Notes: generated by a model not told the origin, from the sequence alone. 64,000 bases of DNA from Drosophila persimilis (GCF_003286085.1 NW_020825298.1:5456001-5520000); one strand, 5' to 3'. Counted from the stretch's first letter, positions 13,001 through 26,107 are shown. Numbers and translations: made by a program.

Positions 13001-16000
13001 TGCCATTTGGTTGATTACCGAGAGCTGAATGTAAATATTTAAACTTAATTATTCGAAGTCGAATTTTATGTTCATATTGTGTCATATATATTTAATGGAG
13101 GTATAATGAAATAACACTAATTATATCTAGTTAATGATAGATATATGATCAAATATAATAATTACCATCCTTCCATAAATTGTCCAGGTATTTATAAAAC
13201 CACAGTCTTATAGGAACCACACTGCTATGATGGTATTCAAAGGAAAAGCCATACTAAAGATACATTCTAAAGATTTTTTATCCATATATTCTCTAGTAAC
13301 TATCTTAAATAACGATAAACATTCTTCATTTCCTTTTGTTAATGGTGTTTAATTTCCAAATGGTTTTTAATTCTAACATATTTCAACAAAATCCCTATGA
13401 ACACACACAAGAAGGATAGACCCTTGATACGACCCAAACCATTTACAAACCATCAAAGCTGATCCTTATTATATACTATTTCATTATTTCCTCTACCACA
13501 ATTACAACCATAAATTTCTCCAAAACAATTCCCATTACAAGAAACGACCATATAGCAAATGTCAGCCTTATTTACAAACCCCTCAGAAAACAGCAGCAAA
13601 ATCTTTGCCATCTAAACCCTTGCCCAAAAACCCCAACCCCAAAGGGTAATATACGGTTATGGTAGGCTCTCTCGAACCCCAGGAAGGAAACGAACCAAAG
13701 CCAAGAGAAGAGCAAGGAAAAAGGAAGAAAACGAAAAAAATAAACGTCAAATCGAATCAAATGATTTTATGATGTAATTTGAGCTAATATTTACGATATA
13801 AGAGCAGCTAAAACAGCAGCAAAATGCCAAATAAATGTTATTGTTATATTGTCGCTTGGGTGGTGTTGCTGCCGAGACAAACATATACCACTTCGCACTC
13901 TCTCTCTGTTCCTCTCCCACCCACATTTATGATGCTGCAGAGAGAGATAGATAGAGAGGGGAAATAGCAAAGAAAAGAGTGCAAAATTATTTGCCAGACT
14001 TTAAGTTCGAGCCAGAGAGGGAGATCTGAAGGGGGGGTTTACCCTCCCCACCAGGGAGGAAGAAGGCAGGCAGAGTGTCAGAAAAGTCAAGTGTTGCTGT
14101 GTTGTTCTGTCAATCCTCCGGGGTGCCATAGACGAAATTGCTCTTTCGGTTCGAAACAAAAGTTTCTGCCTGCAAAAAGCTTTAACGTTTCCATCCACCC
14201 GCCCCCAAAACGTTTAAATCCGAACAGACCAGACCAGTATCGGAATACGAATACGGAATACTGGTGTAAGTCAGGTAACAAATGTCTCCCAAAAGAATTT
14301 TCACAGATCTGTCTGGCCTGGCAAACGGGACAAAGATGTCACAGGGGCTACTCAACACCAGTGCTTATCCATTGCAAGTGACAAATTAACGCTCAGCGGG
14401 GGATGGGGCGGGACAAACCACCACCACATTGAAAGACCCTTAACGGTTAGCCGTAACTAACCGCAACAGTAACTGTTACATCCGCCGTAGCGTAACTGTA
14501 TCTGTAACTGCAACTGTCCTTGTCCTTGGCCCGTGATTTCTCCCCGGGGAGCAGACCACATAATTGCCCAGCAATCAACAGCTGTTCCAATAGACAGGAA
14601 CAGAGGTAGGCACGGCACCAACCTGATATAATTTATGGCCCAAATGATCTTTGCTTTTGCTGTACTACTATTTCTGTATTTGCCATTGGCATGGCTCTTA
14701 AGTCGTGTTCTGTGCTGTGTAAACAATTCGCCTTTGTCGGCATTTGAAGTTATTGGAAGTTATGGGAATCGATCCATAAGCAATTGGACTCGATTGTTAG
14801 GATTGTTAATGTTTAAAGATGGCCCAGGCAGGAATTATAGAATACACTGGGCGATCCTTCAAGAGACATTCAAGAGATATTCTTTAGCTGAAAGGAGAAA
14901 AAGATTATATTAGAGCTGAATGTATGAATAGGAAGAGATATATCAAAACATATAGAAGAATCAACATAGTACAAAACTCTGTAATGGTTACAATTATAGT
15001 TTTTACATACATATCGGAACCGCAAAGAACCCCAATTTTCGCACAGTGCCTCATTCTGCACTAGCAATCAATAGAGAGAACCCAATCAACTATCCGAACC
15101 CCAACCCCTATATCATATTGTACGCACTCGATGAGTGCAGAACAACCATTAAGGCTTATCTGGACAAAGTTTCACTCCCTCCGATTCCCTACACCCGATT
15201 GAAACTCTACAGTTTGTAACTCCATTGATATTTATATAGACCTCAACCGGGATTAGGATAGTGCGTGTGTCGTCTGCACCCTAGAATGGGATCCAATTGG
15301 TTTTTGAACTATGCCGACGGGCAAAGCCCAGCCAAACTAATCTATCATTATATATATAGATAGAGAGAGAGGGGAATATATATAAAGCAAACAAACTCCA
15401 GTCAATAGTATTAGAAGTTAAAGAAAATCAAACTTTCAATTAGTCAGAGACTCGTATGGGGGTATCGAATACAGAGCTCCATTTGATATAAATTACGAAC
15501 CTTGGTACACCACGCAGGCAGGCAGACATGACGAGGCCTCCAGTGACAAAGCCATAAAAAATGTCACACCTTGACGCACAATTTTTTATTTAATTACAAA
15601 TAAATATATTTGTATGGCTAAAGCCAAGCAACATACTCGTTATAAATATATATGTTGTTAAGTATATCCCCTGGATATATATCAGAAAGATTTTGAAACG
15701 AAATTTATTTGTATAAATGACGAGGTTTTCATGATGTTTTTCCCTGCTCTTCTTGTGCTTTTTTTTGCCATTCATTCATAATCTTATCTGATAAAGCCAC
15801 AGAGCGTAAGAGTGTGTAGGAGTTAGGAAGATCTTAGTGGGGACTCAGACAGTTGGCTTTAGACTAAGTATGGTAGGGGCAGACATTAGCATTAGCTCTA
15901 CTTGATCTACATTCATGCATGGTGTTTGTTTGGCTTTGTTTATGGACCCCAATAAAACACTCAGTATTGTGGGTAGGGATATAGTGACTTTATAGTTTTA

Positions 16001-19000
16001 TATACAATATACGTATACATATACAAATTTATTAGATTATGACTGTGAAGGTCAGTGGTGCCACCCACTCCATACCCCTTCTAGAGCTTGTGCTCCAGTT
16101 TGTCTCCTTCTAATTCTGTGCGGATTCCATTGTTTGCAATGCGTGGCTCTGGCTCCGTTTCAGGTGTGAGAAATTGGGACCTCAAAGTGGTAACTAGATA
16201 AAGCTCTTGTGTGCTTGTGGCAAAGATAGAGATAACCCCGTTGTGGTACAGCTACAGCGCCTCAAAGAGGTTGCTACGACAAATTCATAGTAATGGGGTC
16301 GTAACATAAGATGATCCCTTCGATAGAATAGAAAAATTAAGTTATTTACCAACTACTTACACAGTTTAAATAACAAAAAAAAGTATTGTGTAAAGTTCCT
16401 TCAACCTTCTAGAAATTTGCAAATCCAAGTGATAAATCGTCAAGTGGAGAGGGCACTTCCTTAACTATTATTTACACTATATGTATATAGTTTTTCTGCT
16501 TATCTTTCACTTTGATTTCTAGATCTTCAAGATCTTGTGCCTCTTACGTAATAGCCCACACAATTCTATTTCCACCTTAGCTCCTATTAGTTTGCCCTCA
16601 GATTGCGAAATCATCCAAAAATATGTTTTATTTTCTAGAATTTACCCAGTAAATCCTCACCAAGTTGATAATATTGTTGATGTGCTGGTTTTTCCTTTTA
16701 TTTGTGCACACTCTTCAGATCCGTCAAGTCTGTGTCTAAACACGTTCCGTTCTTTGTTTCGGGTTACGGTGGGGTTGGTGTTATCAGCCCCAGAGCGATG
16801 CCCTGTGCTCACTCTGAGAGCCGTGCCCACTTTATCATTAGATTTGGAGTACAAGAACACGCGCTAGATGAAAAATTGCAAAGCAGACTGGAAATTCTAA
16901 ATTTATTAGATACTAGATTATGAATGTGGACATAACAGGAACTAAAAGGCTTAACATTATTCGTAGTTTTTGAGGGTTTCGTTCTTTTATAGTAGTACTT
17001 GTACTAGTACGATGTATTACCACATTAGACCAAATAAACGAGCGCCGAGGGAGAGACAGAGCGACTGTAATAAATTCACGTCTAAGCAAAGTGTAAAGAA
17101 CAAATAAAAGAGCGAGAGCGAGCAGATAAGAGAGGAACAGCCACAAGAACAGACGGTTTTCAGTACCAGCTGTGGCGGACAGACAGAGATAGCATCAGAG
17201 GAAAACAGTATGGAAAGAGCGCTCAATTGAAGCTCAGAGCTTTAAAGCACTAGGTTAAACGTGAGCGCAGCTTTGTCTACAAAGCTTAGTGTAGAGCAAG
17301 TCGAGCCATAACTGGGAATAAAAGAAAATACCAATATTCCACATAAAAATGCTGCCAAAGAAGCTTCTGTCAGGTTTTGCCACCTCGTCTCATGAAATAC
17401 ATTTCCTTATAAGTAAGATGATCGTTTACTTTTATTTAATGTTGAAATGTACATATGTAATTCTCGTACAAAATAGATTTAAGATCAAATTTTAGAGCAT
17501 CCCTAATGTCTCTAACACCTTTGTATTTCTCTACAATCTTTCACCTTGTCTCCAACAAATGCTGTTTCTAGTACCACTGTGACGTTGCCTTTTTTTTTGT
17601 TTTTGTTGCTGGTTGAACTTTATCATCTGTGAAAATATTTGTTTGTTTGTCTGTTTGCTCGATTTTAATTGTAAGAAGAGAAGGTACCGTACCGTACGTA
17701 TCGTACATAAAAAATTAGAGCAAAATCCCCATTCCAAAAATGTTGTTTGCCCAAGAATATGCCGGTTTGCTGGTGTTGGTGGTGTGCTTATCACGTAGGC
17801 ACTCTATGGCATGATCCCGTGGCCTTTTTCATGCCTATTTCTCATCTCCTAGTCTTGTTCTTCTCTCTCTCTATCTCCCGATACCCTTGCAGAGGGTATT
17901 ATGAGTTTGAGCAAATGTTTGCAACAGGTCCAAAGTTTCAGTTTTATAAATATGAATTTCCAAAAAAAAATTACAAATATCGAAATTAGATGCTTAAATG
18001 TATCATCATATGATCCTCAAGGGTATCAAAAGTTTCGGCCTCTAAAGCTTCTCATCTTTTTTTCTGTTTTATTATTTGTGTATTTTTGTGGTTAATTCTA
18101 GTCTTCTTGCTCTGTCACTTATTTGAATTTTGATTGACTAATTGCGCTCAGCTCAGCTCAGCGCCAGGTAAACCTATCCTATACAATCCCCTTTTCCATT
18201 ACCCAGAACTGACTCTGATGATTGTCGGCTCTTTGTGAAATATTTTTCATGTTTACCGCTTCGACTGGGGGGGGCTGGGGGGTTTGCATGGTTGTTGCTG
18301 GGGGCCATGGCATGTGACAGCTTTCTATGGCTATCATAATTTAAATATTGTCATCTATTATAACAAGATGAGCCCCCCGATGAGAATGAAGCATGTTTGT
18401 CCACCTGACGCCAGTCAGTCACTCTCCCCAGTCAGCCATCCATCCATCCCAAGTGGAGTCTCGGTTGACATAGCCCCCGGATGGGTTGGCTGTTGGATGT
18501 GCCAGAAGTCAGGCAAAAGCTGACGACAGTCTCCCGCGCACATGATCTTTCATATTTTGCATGGTTTTTATTTCACTTTATTTCGCTTGATTTTGGATCT
18601 TTAAGGAATGTTTTAAAGAAACCCATAACTCCCGCATGATTATTATATTGAATTTCGAAATGTTTCAATCTTTTCTAACCATAGTTCTCCATATTCTTTA
18701 CAGGCAAAACCCGCACCAAGGACAAATATCGCGTGGTCTACACCGATTTCCAGCGCCTAGAGTTGGAGAAGGAGTACTGCACTTCCCGTTACATCACCAT
18801 CCGCCGCAAGAGCGAACTGGCCCAAACCCTATCCCTGTCCGAGCGTCAGGTGAAGATCTGGTTCCAGAACCGTCGCGCCAAGGAGCGGAAACAGAACAAA
18901 AAGGGCAGCGACCCCAATGTGATGGGCGGGGTTCAGCACACGGACTACAGCCAGCTGATGGACGCCAAGGCGAAACTGGAGCCGGGCCTGCACTTGCCGC

Positions 19001-19176
19001 ACACCCTGCACTCGATGAATCCCATGGCCATGAACATACCCGCGATGCGCCTGCATCCGCACCTGGCGGCGCACAGTCATTCGCTTGCAGCGGCAGCGGC
19101 GCATTCCCATCAGCTCCAGCACAGTGCCCAGATGTCCGCTGCGGCGGTGGCCGGCGTCGGGGCGCTGTCGATGTGA
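4012..19176 (+). CDS. cad: Caudal, ParaHox homeodomain transcription factor
   Basis: Caudal is a nuclear homeodomain activator of posterior patterning: it drives gap and pair-rule genes in the embryo and later acts in hindgut and intestinal identity. Two coding exons are seen, 4012-4774 and 18704-19176, joined across CCCG|GTAAGT and TTTACAG|GC, giving 411 residues (D. melanogaster Caudal is about 427). The N-terminus [20 protein letters not shown] is diagnostic. The middle is rich in His, Ser, Ala and poly-Asn. The hexapeptide YEWM lies at residues 240-243, just before the exon junction, and the homeodomain at about 258-318 carries WFQNRR in the recognition helix. The protein ends in ALSM. 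Exon 2 holds the whole homeodomain, so retention of the intron would remove DNA binding. Known regulation of this gene includes translational repression of maternal mRNA by Bicoid through the 3' UTR. The stop is TGA followed by C; see the readthrough entry. Confidence 0.97.
5635..5654. repeat. (GA)n microsatellite, possible GAGA-factor site
   Basis: This is an uninterrupted 20-bp GA run inside the caudal intron. GA runs bind GAGA factor in Drosophila, so it may have a regulatory role, but a simple repeat alone does not prove one. Confidence 0.8.
12921..12940. repeat. (TG)n microsatellite
   Basis: Ten TG units in a row inside the caudal intron. Confidence 0.9.
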
Positions 19177-19425
19177 CATGATTATGAGGGGGCCACTGCT
19201 GCGGCGGCCGCTGCCTCTGCTGCCGATGGACATCATCCAAGAGCAGCGACGTCGGCGTCGACAGCAATGTGCTATAGCAACAATATCATCCACAACAACA
19301 GTTATATGGATCATCATCACGAGCAGCATCCGCTAATGGGGGTGGGTGGTGGTGGTGTGAGCGGGCGGGGAGGAGATGGAGGTGGTGCCTACAGTGCTTC
19401 TGCTCTTGCAGTGGATTTGGCTTAA
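19177..19425 (+). other. cad: Possible stop-codon readthrough extension of Caudal
   Basis: Directly after the caudal TGA the same frame continues for 82 sense codons to TAA at 19423-19425. The stop is followed by C, the base that makes UGA leakiest in eukaryotes. The extension begins HDYEGATAAAAAS, then has DGHH, a polar stretch YSNNIIHNNSYMDHHH, a glycine-rich stretch GVGGGGVSGRGG, and ends ALAVDLA. This composition resembles the rest of Caudal and is unlike a 3' UTR, which turns AT-rich soon after 19436. Readthrough of this kind is well established for many Drosophila genes. I believe caudal may be among published candidates but cannot confirm it. An unseen alternative splice is a weaker explanation. 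Confidence 0.6.
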
Positions 19426-20250
19426 CCCTTACGGTTGCACAGTTAGACTGTTTGTGACCCCAAGATAGTGGGCGAATGTGAATGGGAGAAGGTAGCGTGG
19501 CGCAGCGATGCCTTGGAATATTGCACGTTGTTAATTTTTGTGATTGTATATTCCTGGTGTTATAACGCTGCCCCACGCTCACACGCACACAAAAACCCCT
19601 CCAAAAGCTCTCCAATTTAATGTAAATTTGATAAACATACCTTTCCCCCACAATACGCACTTCTTGTATGTATTATGTTTGTTTTTTGTTCAAAAGTAAT
19701 TTAAAGTAAATGTTTATCGTCTAAGTTTTAAATATCTATGAATCTAGTTCTTAAGTTCTTAAGCCCTGGAAAAACAAATTCACTTTAGCCGTCCCCCCGT
19801 TTTAAAAAGAGAGTTAATGCAGCAAGGGCAAGAAGAGAAATACTTAACATAATTTAGTACAAGATCGCACAAGAGATAAACCTTCAAACTTTGGTGCAAC
19901 TAATTATAAAGAAAACTTGATTCTTCACCCCGTGTAAATATCTAAATAGAAAAAGTGTTTTAACGTTTATTACTTTTATATCGTAATAACAATTAGCTTA
20001 TAGTGTAATCTAAAATATACCTACGAGTACTACATTTAATGCATTATTTGAGCACAAAAGCAAAATTAAAATAAAATACAATAAAATAAACAATCTAAAT
20101 AAATGTAACGTTTTTGCCCACAAACAAATACATACACATACATATGTATGTAATACCATGTTCATATAATTTAATTAGTTCAATTATGGCGGCAATTAAT
20201 TTATATCTGATGTTTGTATGTGTGTATATGTGCTTAGCTATTTAAATAAA
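19426..20250 (+). other. cad: Caudal 3' untranslated region
   Basis: AT-rich sequence follows the end of the second open stretch. Several AATAAA words occur between about 20065 and 20250. In D. melanogaster this region contains the element by which Bicoid represses caudal translation; I cannot mark that element from sequence alone. Confidence 0.65.
20245..20250 (+). terminator. cad: Distal caudal poly(A) signal
   Basis: AATAAA is the last of a group of such signals. Earlier copies near 20065-20105 could produce shorter transcripts. Confidence 0.5.
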
Positions 20251-20259
20251 ATATGAACA

Positions 20260-23200
20260 AAAAAATACCAACACAAGAACTTCATCTTTTTATTAAGGGT
20301 TAATTTGTGGGTTAATCATTCACAATGGTCGCAACGCGACGCTCCACCTACTGCCAGCAACTACAACAACAACAACGACTACAGAAACGTCACGTCAATT
20401 GAGCAGCTTGTCAATGAGAGCTTGACGCTCTCAGCCATTGCTTGGCTCTCTGCAGCCACGCCACTATTGCCTGCTCACTTGCACTCAGGCATAACATATA
20501 ACAGCAGGGCGAGCGAGCTGTCATGCAGCTTTGTGGCCATTGACTTCGTGTCTCTTTATTTTGTTTGCAATTAAAGTTCATAAAAAGTCAATTAAACACA
20601 CGTGGATTGCAGTTAATATATGGAGAGAGACTGTGCAAGTGTTTGATGGTGGAAAAAGATGAAGTTAAGTTTATTTTTGAATGCAAAATTTGCTGGTGCA
20701 TCTAAAAGCTACATACATATATACATATGTATGTATGTATGTATATTGGCTTATGATCTGTGCCATTGCTGTGTTTGCAAAGCTATAGCGCTTAAAAAAG
20801 TGGTCAACTTGATTCATTTTGGTTTCTTATACATACATTCGAACAATTTGAGGCCAGGAAAAAAAGTGTTCGTTTTTTGTTGCTTTTTAATATCGACTTC
20901 TACGAAGAAGAAGTTTCATTTCATACATATGTACATATGTATGTGATTCCTTTAACAAAGCTTCAAGTTGGTATTTGGATCAACATTGACTGTACTGAAT
21001 TGTACTGTTTAATCTTTTGAGTGCAAACGAAAAAGCGATGATCTTTCTATGTGAAACTTAAGTGAAGAATAAAATATCAATAGATTAAACATTTATTGCA
21101 CTTATATGAAGCAAATTTCCATGAAATACTAAATGAATATATGTATATGTACATATGTAGTATATAAAGCAAATACCTTTCAAACCCATTTAATTGGCGC
21201 CCCATCGACCTGCCGTCACAACAAACAAGACGGCGATCTGAAGTGCTAGACGACAACGACACCATCGATAGGACAGGATGGGTGTAGTGTTCCATTGGGT
21301 ATGGGCAGCCGGAGGCTCTCAAGCGGTTGATTTATAGAGCACACGATTAGCAAAATCGGAAATGTCAAAGCCGAAAGTTAAATATACAACCTGTCCAGAT
21401 TTTGATACCCGTGCAACAAAATTCAATACGTGCACTGGCCTGGGCCTGGGCCAAAAACGTTTTAAGATTAAAAACTCTGTCAGAGGCATACCGACGTAAT
21501 GGAATGAGGGAATGGGTTTTTATTTTCGCTTTGGGGGTTACTCTGTTTGTACACATGGTACCGACAATATTTTGACTTTATGTAAGAGCGATGCGATGCA
21601 AAAACCCAGGGACAAGTAACCAGAAATGGACACAGAAAAAACCCACCGATACAGATGCAGATAAAGGAAGTGGAGGACGGCAACGTTTTTCGCACCTACA
21701 TGCTAAAAAAAAAACAGAAAAATTTGGAACCGAAATTGGGACTGCAGTCGACGGAGCCCGGAGTGTGTGTTTGCATTTGTTTGTTACGCCAAATGCACAT
21801 GCCGATTCGGGTGTATGTATATCTGTATATCTGTTCCCCCGATGCATGGGCAGAATTTTTGAGGAACTCAACCCGTTCCCGGTGCAGTTCTTGGTCGCTG
21901 GCCTTTGGTCAGTCTGCTGGAACGAAATGTTTGACTTTTGCCGACTCCCACAGACTGTTTGATGTCCCACTCCTGCACTCCTTGCACTCCTGACAGCCCC
22001 TTGTTTCCAGCTACTGCATTACACAGCAGGGCTGTGGCAAAATTACGGTGAATTCACAGCTTATGTTCTTCTGTGTCCTGTCCGCCATTTTGCAAATGCC
22101 ATGACATTCTCAAAAATGGATAAAAAGCAGCATCCTCATCCTCTCACTCACTCTCAAGTGATTTATGGTCGGCTGTATCTGGTTTCATGTGAAAGCAGTT
22201 GGCCATTGGACGGACCAAGAGCAAGAGCAAGATCAAATGCAGGAGCGGGGTTAACAGAGACCGTATGTGGGGGCTATAAAATGTACGGAGTGATCTTACT
22301 CAGATCACTCACGAACGGGGAATAACTTTTATGGCAGGGATTACACTAAAAGAAAATACGAAAAGTATATTTTTAGAGTGAACATTTGTTCAATTTGTAT
22401 AAAATTCAATTGTTTCTAATAGAAAATTGTATAATCTTAGTTTTATTCTTAAATTGTTTAAATATGAAGGATGCCTTCAAAAAATATTTTGAGAAAATTG
22501 ATAATTTTTTAAACAAAAATTTGCACACCTTTCCATAATATTTTCATTATATTTTCTGTATGATTTTTCTCAGTGCCTGCACCAATATGGCTGCTAATAG
22601 GGTCCAGAGCAGAGTCTCGCATCCGTCCCCCCCTCCAGGCACCGCTTCTTCGTATCTTAATTGGCACCCATGGGGGGGAGGAGGAGACGGAGGATCGTGC
22701 AAAGCAGCAGCGACGACCCCTATGAACATTAAAAAGAAAGAGACCCAGAGTCCCGGCCTGGGACTGGGACTGGGTTTTGGGTCTCGGCAGCATAATGCCC
22801 AATCATCTTGCTTCTGCTTACAGCTGCTTGCTGCTGCTGGCCGTCCCATTGTCCTCGTCTTTGGATCATAAAAGTTTATGACATCCGACGAAAACTAACG
22901 AAACGTTCGAAAATTCAAACTTTTTGCTGTTAACGAAGAAGCCCCCGGTTGCGTCTCCTCGCTGGGATATGCTGCCTGCCGATCAATTCCCAGTTGGCGT
23001 TGTATGTCTCTATTAGCGCTGGACAATGGAAGACGATGTGCAGCATCCAGCGGAGTGGATGTGGCTGCTGCAAAAGATTATAAATTGAATGCCATATAAG
23101 TCAGGCATCTCCATATATAGATATCTACACATATGTTCGATCCAATCAAGCTGAAACTATCCATACCCCCTCTCTGGTTACGCCTCTGTTCCCTCTTTTG

Positions 23201-25640
23201 TGCACACATCTTTGACTTTTATGTATTTATTGCTGTGAAAAAATGTTAATTCTTGAACGTTATACTTTTATTTGACTTTTACATTTTGATCTTCTCACCC
23301 TGAGAGATCTCTCCATTTACCCGCCTCGTACATAGTTGACTCTTTCGAGTGTGCGTCGTCGTCTAATGTATGTTATATCCAAGAAGATGTATATCTGGTC
23401 GATTCGATTCGTTTCGTACTCCTCTACTCTCCTCTACTATGTATTAATTGGACGTTGGCCACATAAAACGGAAAGTAAGCACCATAAATCAATCGCTGAA
23501 AGAGATTCGATGTGGAAAGGGTTTACAGACAGTTGGAAAGGCCTTTTTTGGGAGAACCATTTTGATAGAAATTTCTTTAAAAATATTCAAAGTTTTATGC
23601 CAAATTCTTAAATCTAATCAGAACTGAAACTGATTTGAACCCAAAGAATTTTTAGTAGTACTCATTAGCAGCCATAAATAATTATAGCCAGTTTCATTTT
23701 GTATTATATAATTCTAATATTAATTTATGTTCGTATTAGGGTATGCTTTCTTTAATCGATTTACCTCGCTTATCTGGGGAAGTCTGGCAAGCCATTTTCT
23801 GACTCATTTATAAGTTCTGAATAATCTATAATAAAGAGAAGATCGTTTTAATTGTTGTAGACATACATACATACATCGATATTTATGACTGCATCTGAAT
23901 TAACCGAATTGCCTTATGGATGCGACAGCAGCACTAGTGGATCTACAGTCTTCTCTAGCACCGTCGATTGCTTTTATACGGACGCAGAGAATCATTCCAA
24001 GTTGCTATTTGCTTTAGAAGCATCACCAAGGATGGTGGGAATCTATCCCAGCTCACCAAGGCATTGTGCACCACCTAACACGTATTTCCCTGGCTCACTT
24101 ATCAGCTTACAAAGTCGTCCCTCATTGTTCCATCTTCTTTCTAAAACACAAACTTACTCAAATTTAGACAAATATGTATATTTTTGTGGTTGAAACTCAC
24201 TTTATATTTGTTAAATATATTTAAATATATAATAATAATATATAAATATTAATATAGGCAAATCACAAAAAATGGTAAATATATGCATGAGAATTAGACT
24301 AAGAGGCACATCCTTTCTTATTTACTTATGTTTTTATGGAATTAGCAAAAGTCAGACATATAACGTTAAATAAATTATGTTAAATCATCGTAAAGTATGC
24401 ATCAAAACAATGCACAAAACAGACGCCAATTTATAAATCATAGACCATACGAATATACATCACCTCTTCTTGAGTCAAAATTTGCATATGCCTTCATATT
24501 TTTCGATTTCAAAACAATTCCCAACCTTATCCGGTTATTGTTTTGGTATTTCTGGTTTTGTTAGTTTCAAGTTCAGATCGATCAGACGACTTGAGACTGG
24601 AGAGTGGCTTAAAATCGCCCCGGAGACAGTTTGTGTCCATTGTATGCGGGAGTTTGATTAACACCAAATTCATTGTCCCAGCAACGAAATGTTTATTAGT
24701 GACCATGCACTAATTAAACTCTGTCGTGTGATTTGTCGACTGTGGTTCAGCTCGGACTATCTGTTTGTCAGTTTGTCAGATTGTCACTGCAAATGAATCG
24801 CTGCTCTGTGGAGCAGAAGATCATAAATGCCGCTAAAAGGTGTGGGCGTGAAAAAAGAAAACAACAAATTGGCGTTTGTTTTGGGGCTTTGATTTGATTT
24901 GTTGATTGAATTGATTAGAGCCGTGCCCCAGAGTCGTCATGTGTGCATGTCTGTGCGTGCCAGAGTGTGTTTTTGATATTTTTTGGTTGTGGTGTGGTTG
25001 GCGAGGGTGTAATTAATCACAACACTCAAGTTCGTCATTTGACAAAAAGTGCTAACTACGCTAATAAAAGGAATTTACATAGAAAAACGCACAAAAGTTT
25101 ATCTAAATCGAAACTGAATTGTACGAGTCAAAGCGAGTTATTACACATAAATTTCAGAATATATTATTTCGCATAAAATCAAATGAGATATCCATAATTT
25201 CAGTTTTTTTGAGTTCTTTCGCGATTTAAATTCAAAACTGGCGCCCACTGCAATGTAACAGCTAGTTACACAAGCTAGCTGCTACAGCACACAGTGACAG
25301 TGAAATTAAAAGAAATTAAATAGAAAAACATATCCCCAACTAAAAACTTTCAAGGACAGTAAAAAGCGTATATTGGCTTATTAATGACAATTAATATTCT
25401 GTAATCTACTATCTTTCGCTTTAAATTCAAAATCAGCTTTTGGCGGCATTATTAATTGTACTCCTCATCAAAAGCTAACTGCTACAGCACTTGCGCATAT
25501 CAATAAATATGCATACGTTTTTTGTTTTGACTTATTTGGTCATTTAAACATCTTCGCGCAGTTCAGGGGTAAAGATTTTGTGGAAATTTTGTTTCGAAGT
25601 AAGGAGGAAGGACATAAATAATTTAAACACAGCATTTTTT
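20260..25640. other. Intergenic DNA between caudal and Pomp
   Basis: No gene is supported. The open frames are short or lack a usable start. Two further TTTATGGC-type sites lie at 22328 and 23671. A 102-codon frame at 23885-24193 is noted separately. Two weakly similar segments near 25225-25295 and 25420-25490 share TTTAAATTCAAAA and CTGCTACAGCAC. This region may carry downstream caudal enhancers. Confidence 0.5.
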
Positions 25641-25708
25641 TCGCTGTTTATTATAAGCTCTTCACCTGTTTAAATTAAGCGGGCTAAGTGGGTTAAGTTA
25701 ATTTTTCC

Positions 25709-26035
25709 GTCAGTATATTTTCGGTATATTTTAAAAATGAGACGGTATACTGCGGTCACACTATTGTTAACACACCGTTTCTGGTATTTTTAATTCATTT
25801 CGATATATCGTTATATCGATATATAATATAATGGTATATTTTGTCGATTTCATCAATCTAATAATTTAATTTTCAAAGTTATATAGAAATCCAATAAAAG
25901 CAGTTATTTAAATTAAGTCAGTTAAGTAGAAAATTGATTCATTAATCGGTGAAAATTATGTGGGCATGGCTAGATGTTCTATATAGCTATTAATATTCGA
26001 CGGAATATCAAAATTGAGGAATATGTATAATAGAA
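25709..26035 (+). repeat. Promoter-bearing repeat, copy A (upstream of Pomp)
   Basis: The stretch is homologous, in the same orientation, to 36778-37075 upstream of the FAM107-like gene. Shared words include TTTCATCAATCTA, ATAGCT..TAATA and CGACGGAA, and a 30-base block from the body (25917-25946) also occurs exactly at about 36630-36660. A second set of the Motif 6/Motif 1 part follows at 26045-26113. No coding sequence or clear terminal repeats are visible. A non-autonomous element or a duplicated promoter are both possible. Confidence 0.65.
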
Positions 26036-26107
26036 CTTGAGCTCGTCAGTATATTTACGGTATATTTTTAAAGTAAGACGGTATATTTTTGAGGGTCGGT
26101 CACACTG
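25709..26107 (+). promoter_or_regulatory. Pomp: Pomp promoter with Motif 6, DRE and Motif 1
   Basis: Perfect matches to Motif 6 (KTYRGTATWTTT) lie at 25709-25720, 25720-25731 and 26045-26056. Perfect matches to Motif 1 (YGGTCACACTR) lie at 25753-25763 and 26097-26107. A DRE (TATCGATA) is at 25814-25821. These are the core elements of Drosophila housekeeping and ribosomal-protein-type promoters; Motif 1 is bound by M1BP. The last Motif 1 is about 95 bp before the Pomp start codon, so transcription probably starts near 26.1 kb. Because the set occurs twice, there may be two start clusters. Confidence 0.8.

Larger units (their letters stand above)
4775..18703 (+). other. cad: Large caudal intron, probable enhancer region
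   Basis: This 13.9-kb intron holds no supported gene. Open frames on both strands (for example around 12.44-12.95 kb) are short or low in complexity. Exact TTTATGGC or its complement occurs at 6535, 7545, 12069, 12274, 12425, 14632 and 15551, against less than one expected by chance. This is the core preferred by Caudal and posterior Hox proteins, so autoregulation is a reasonable inference. GA-rich and CA-rich simple tracts are scattered through it. The first codons of the intron are in frame with exon 1 up to a stop at 4804-4806. Confidence 0.6.

Noticed and set aside
18794-19329. Minus-strand frames of 157 and 166 codons over caudal exon 2
   Set aside because: Shadows of the homeodomain exon and of the open region after its stop; composition is Arg/His-rich and meaningless.
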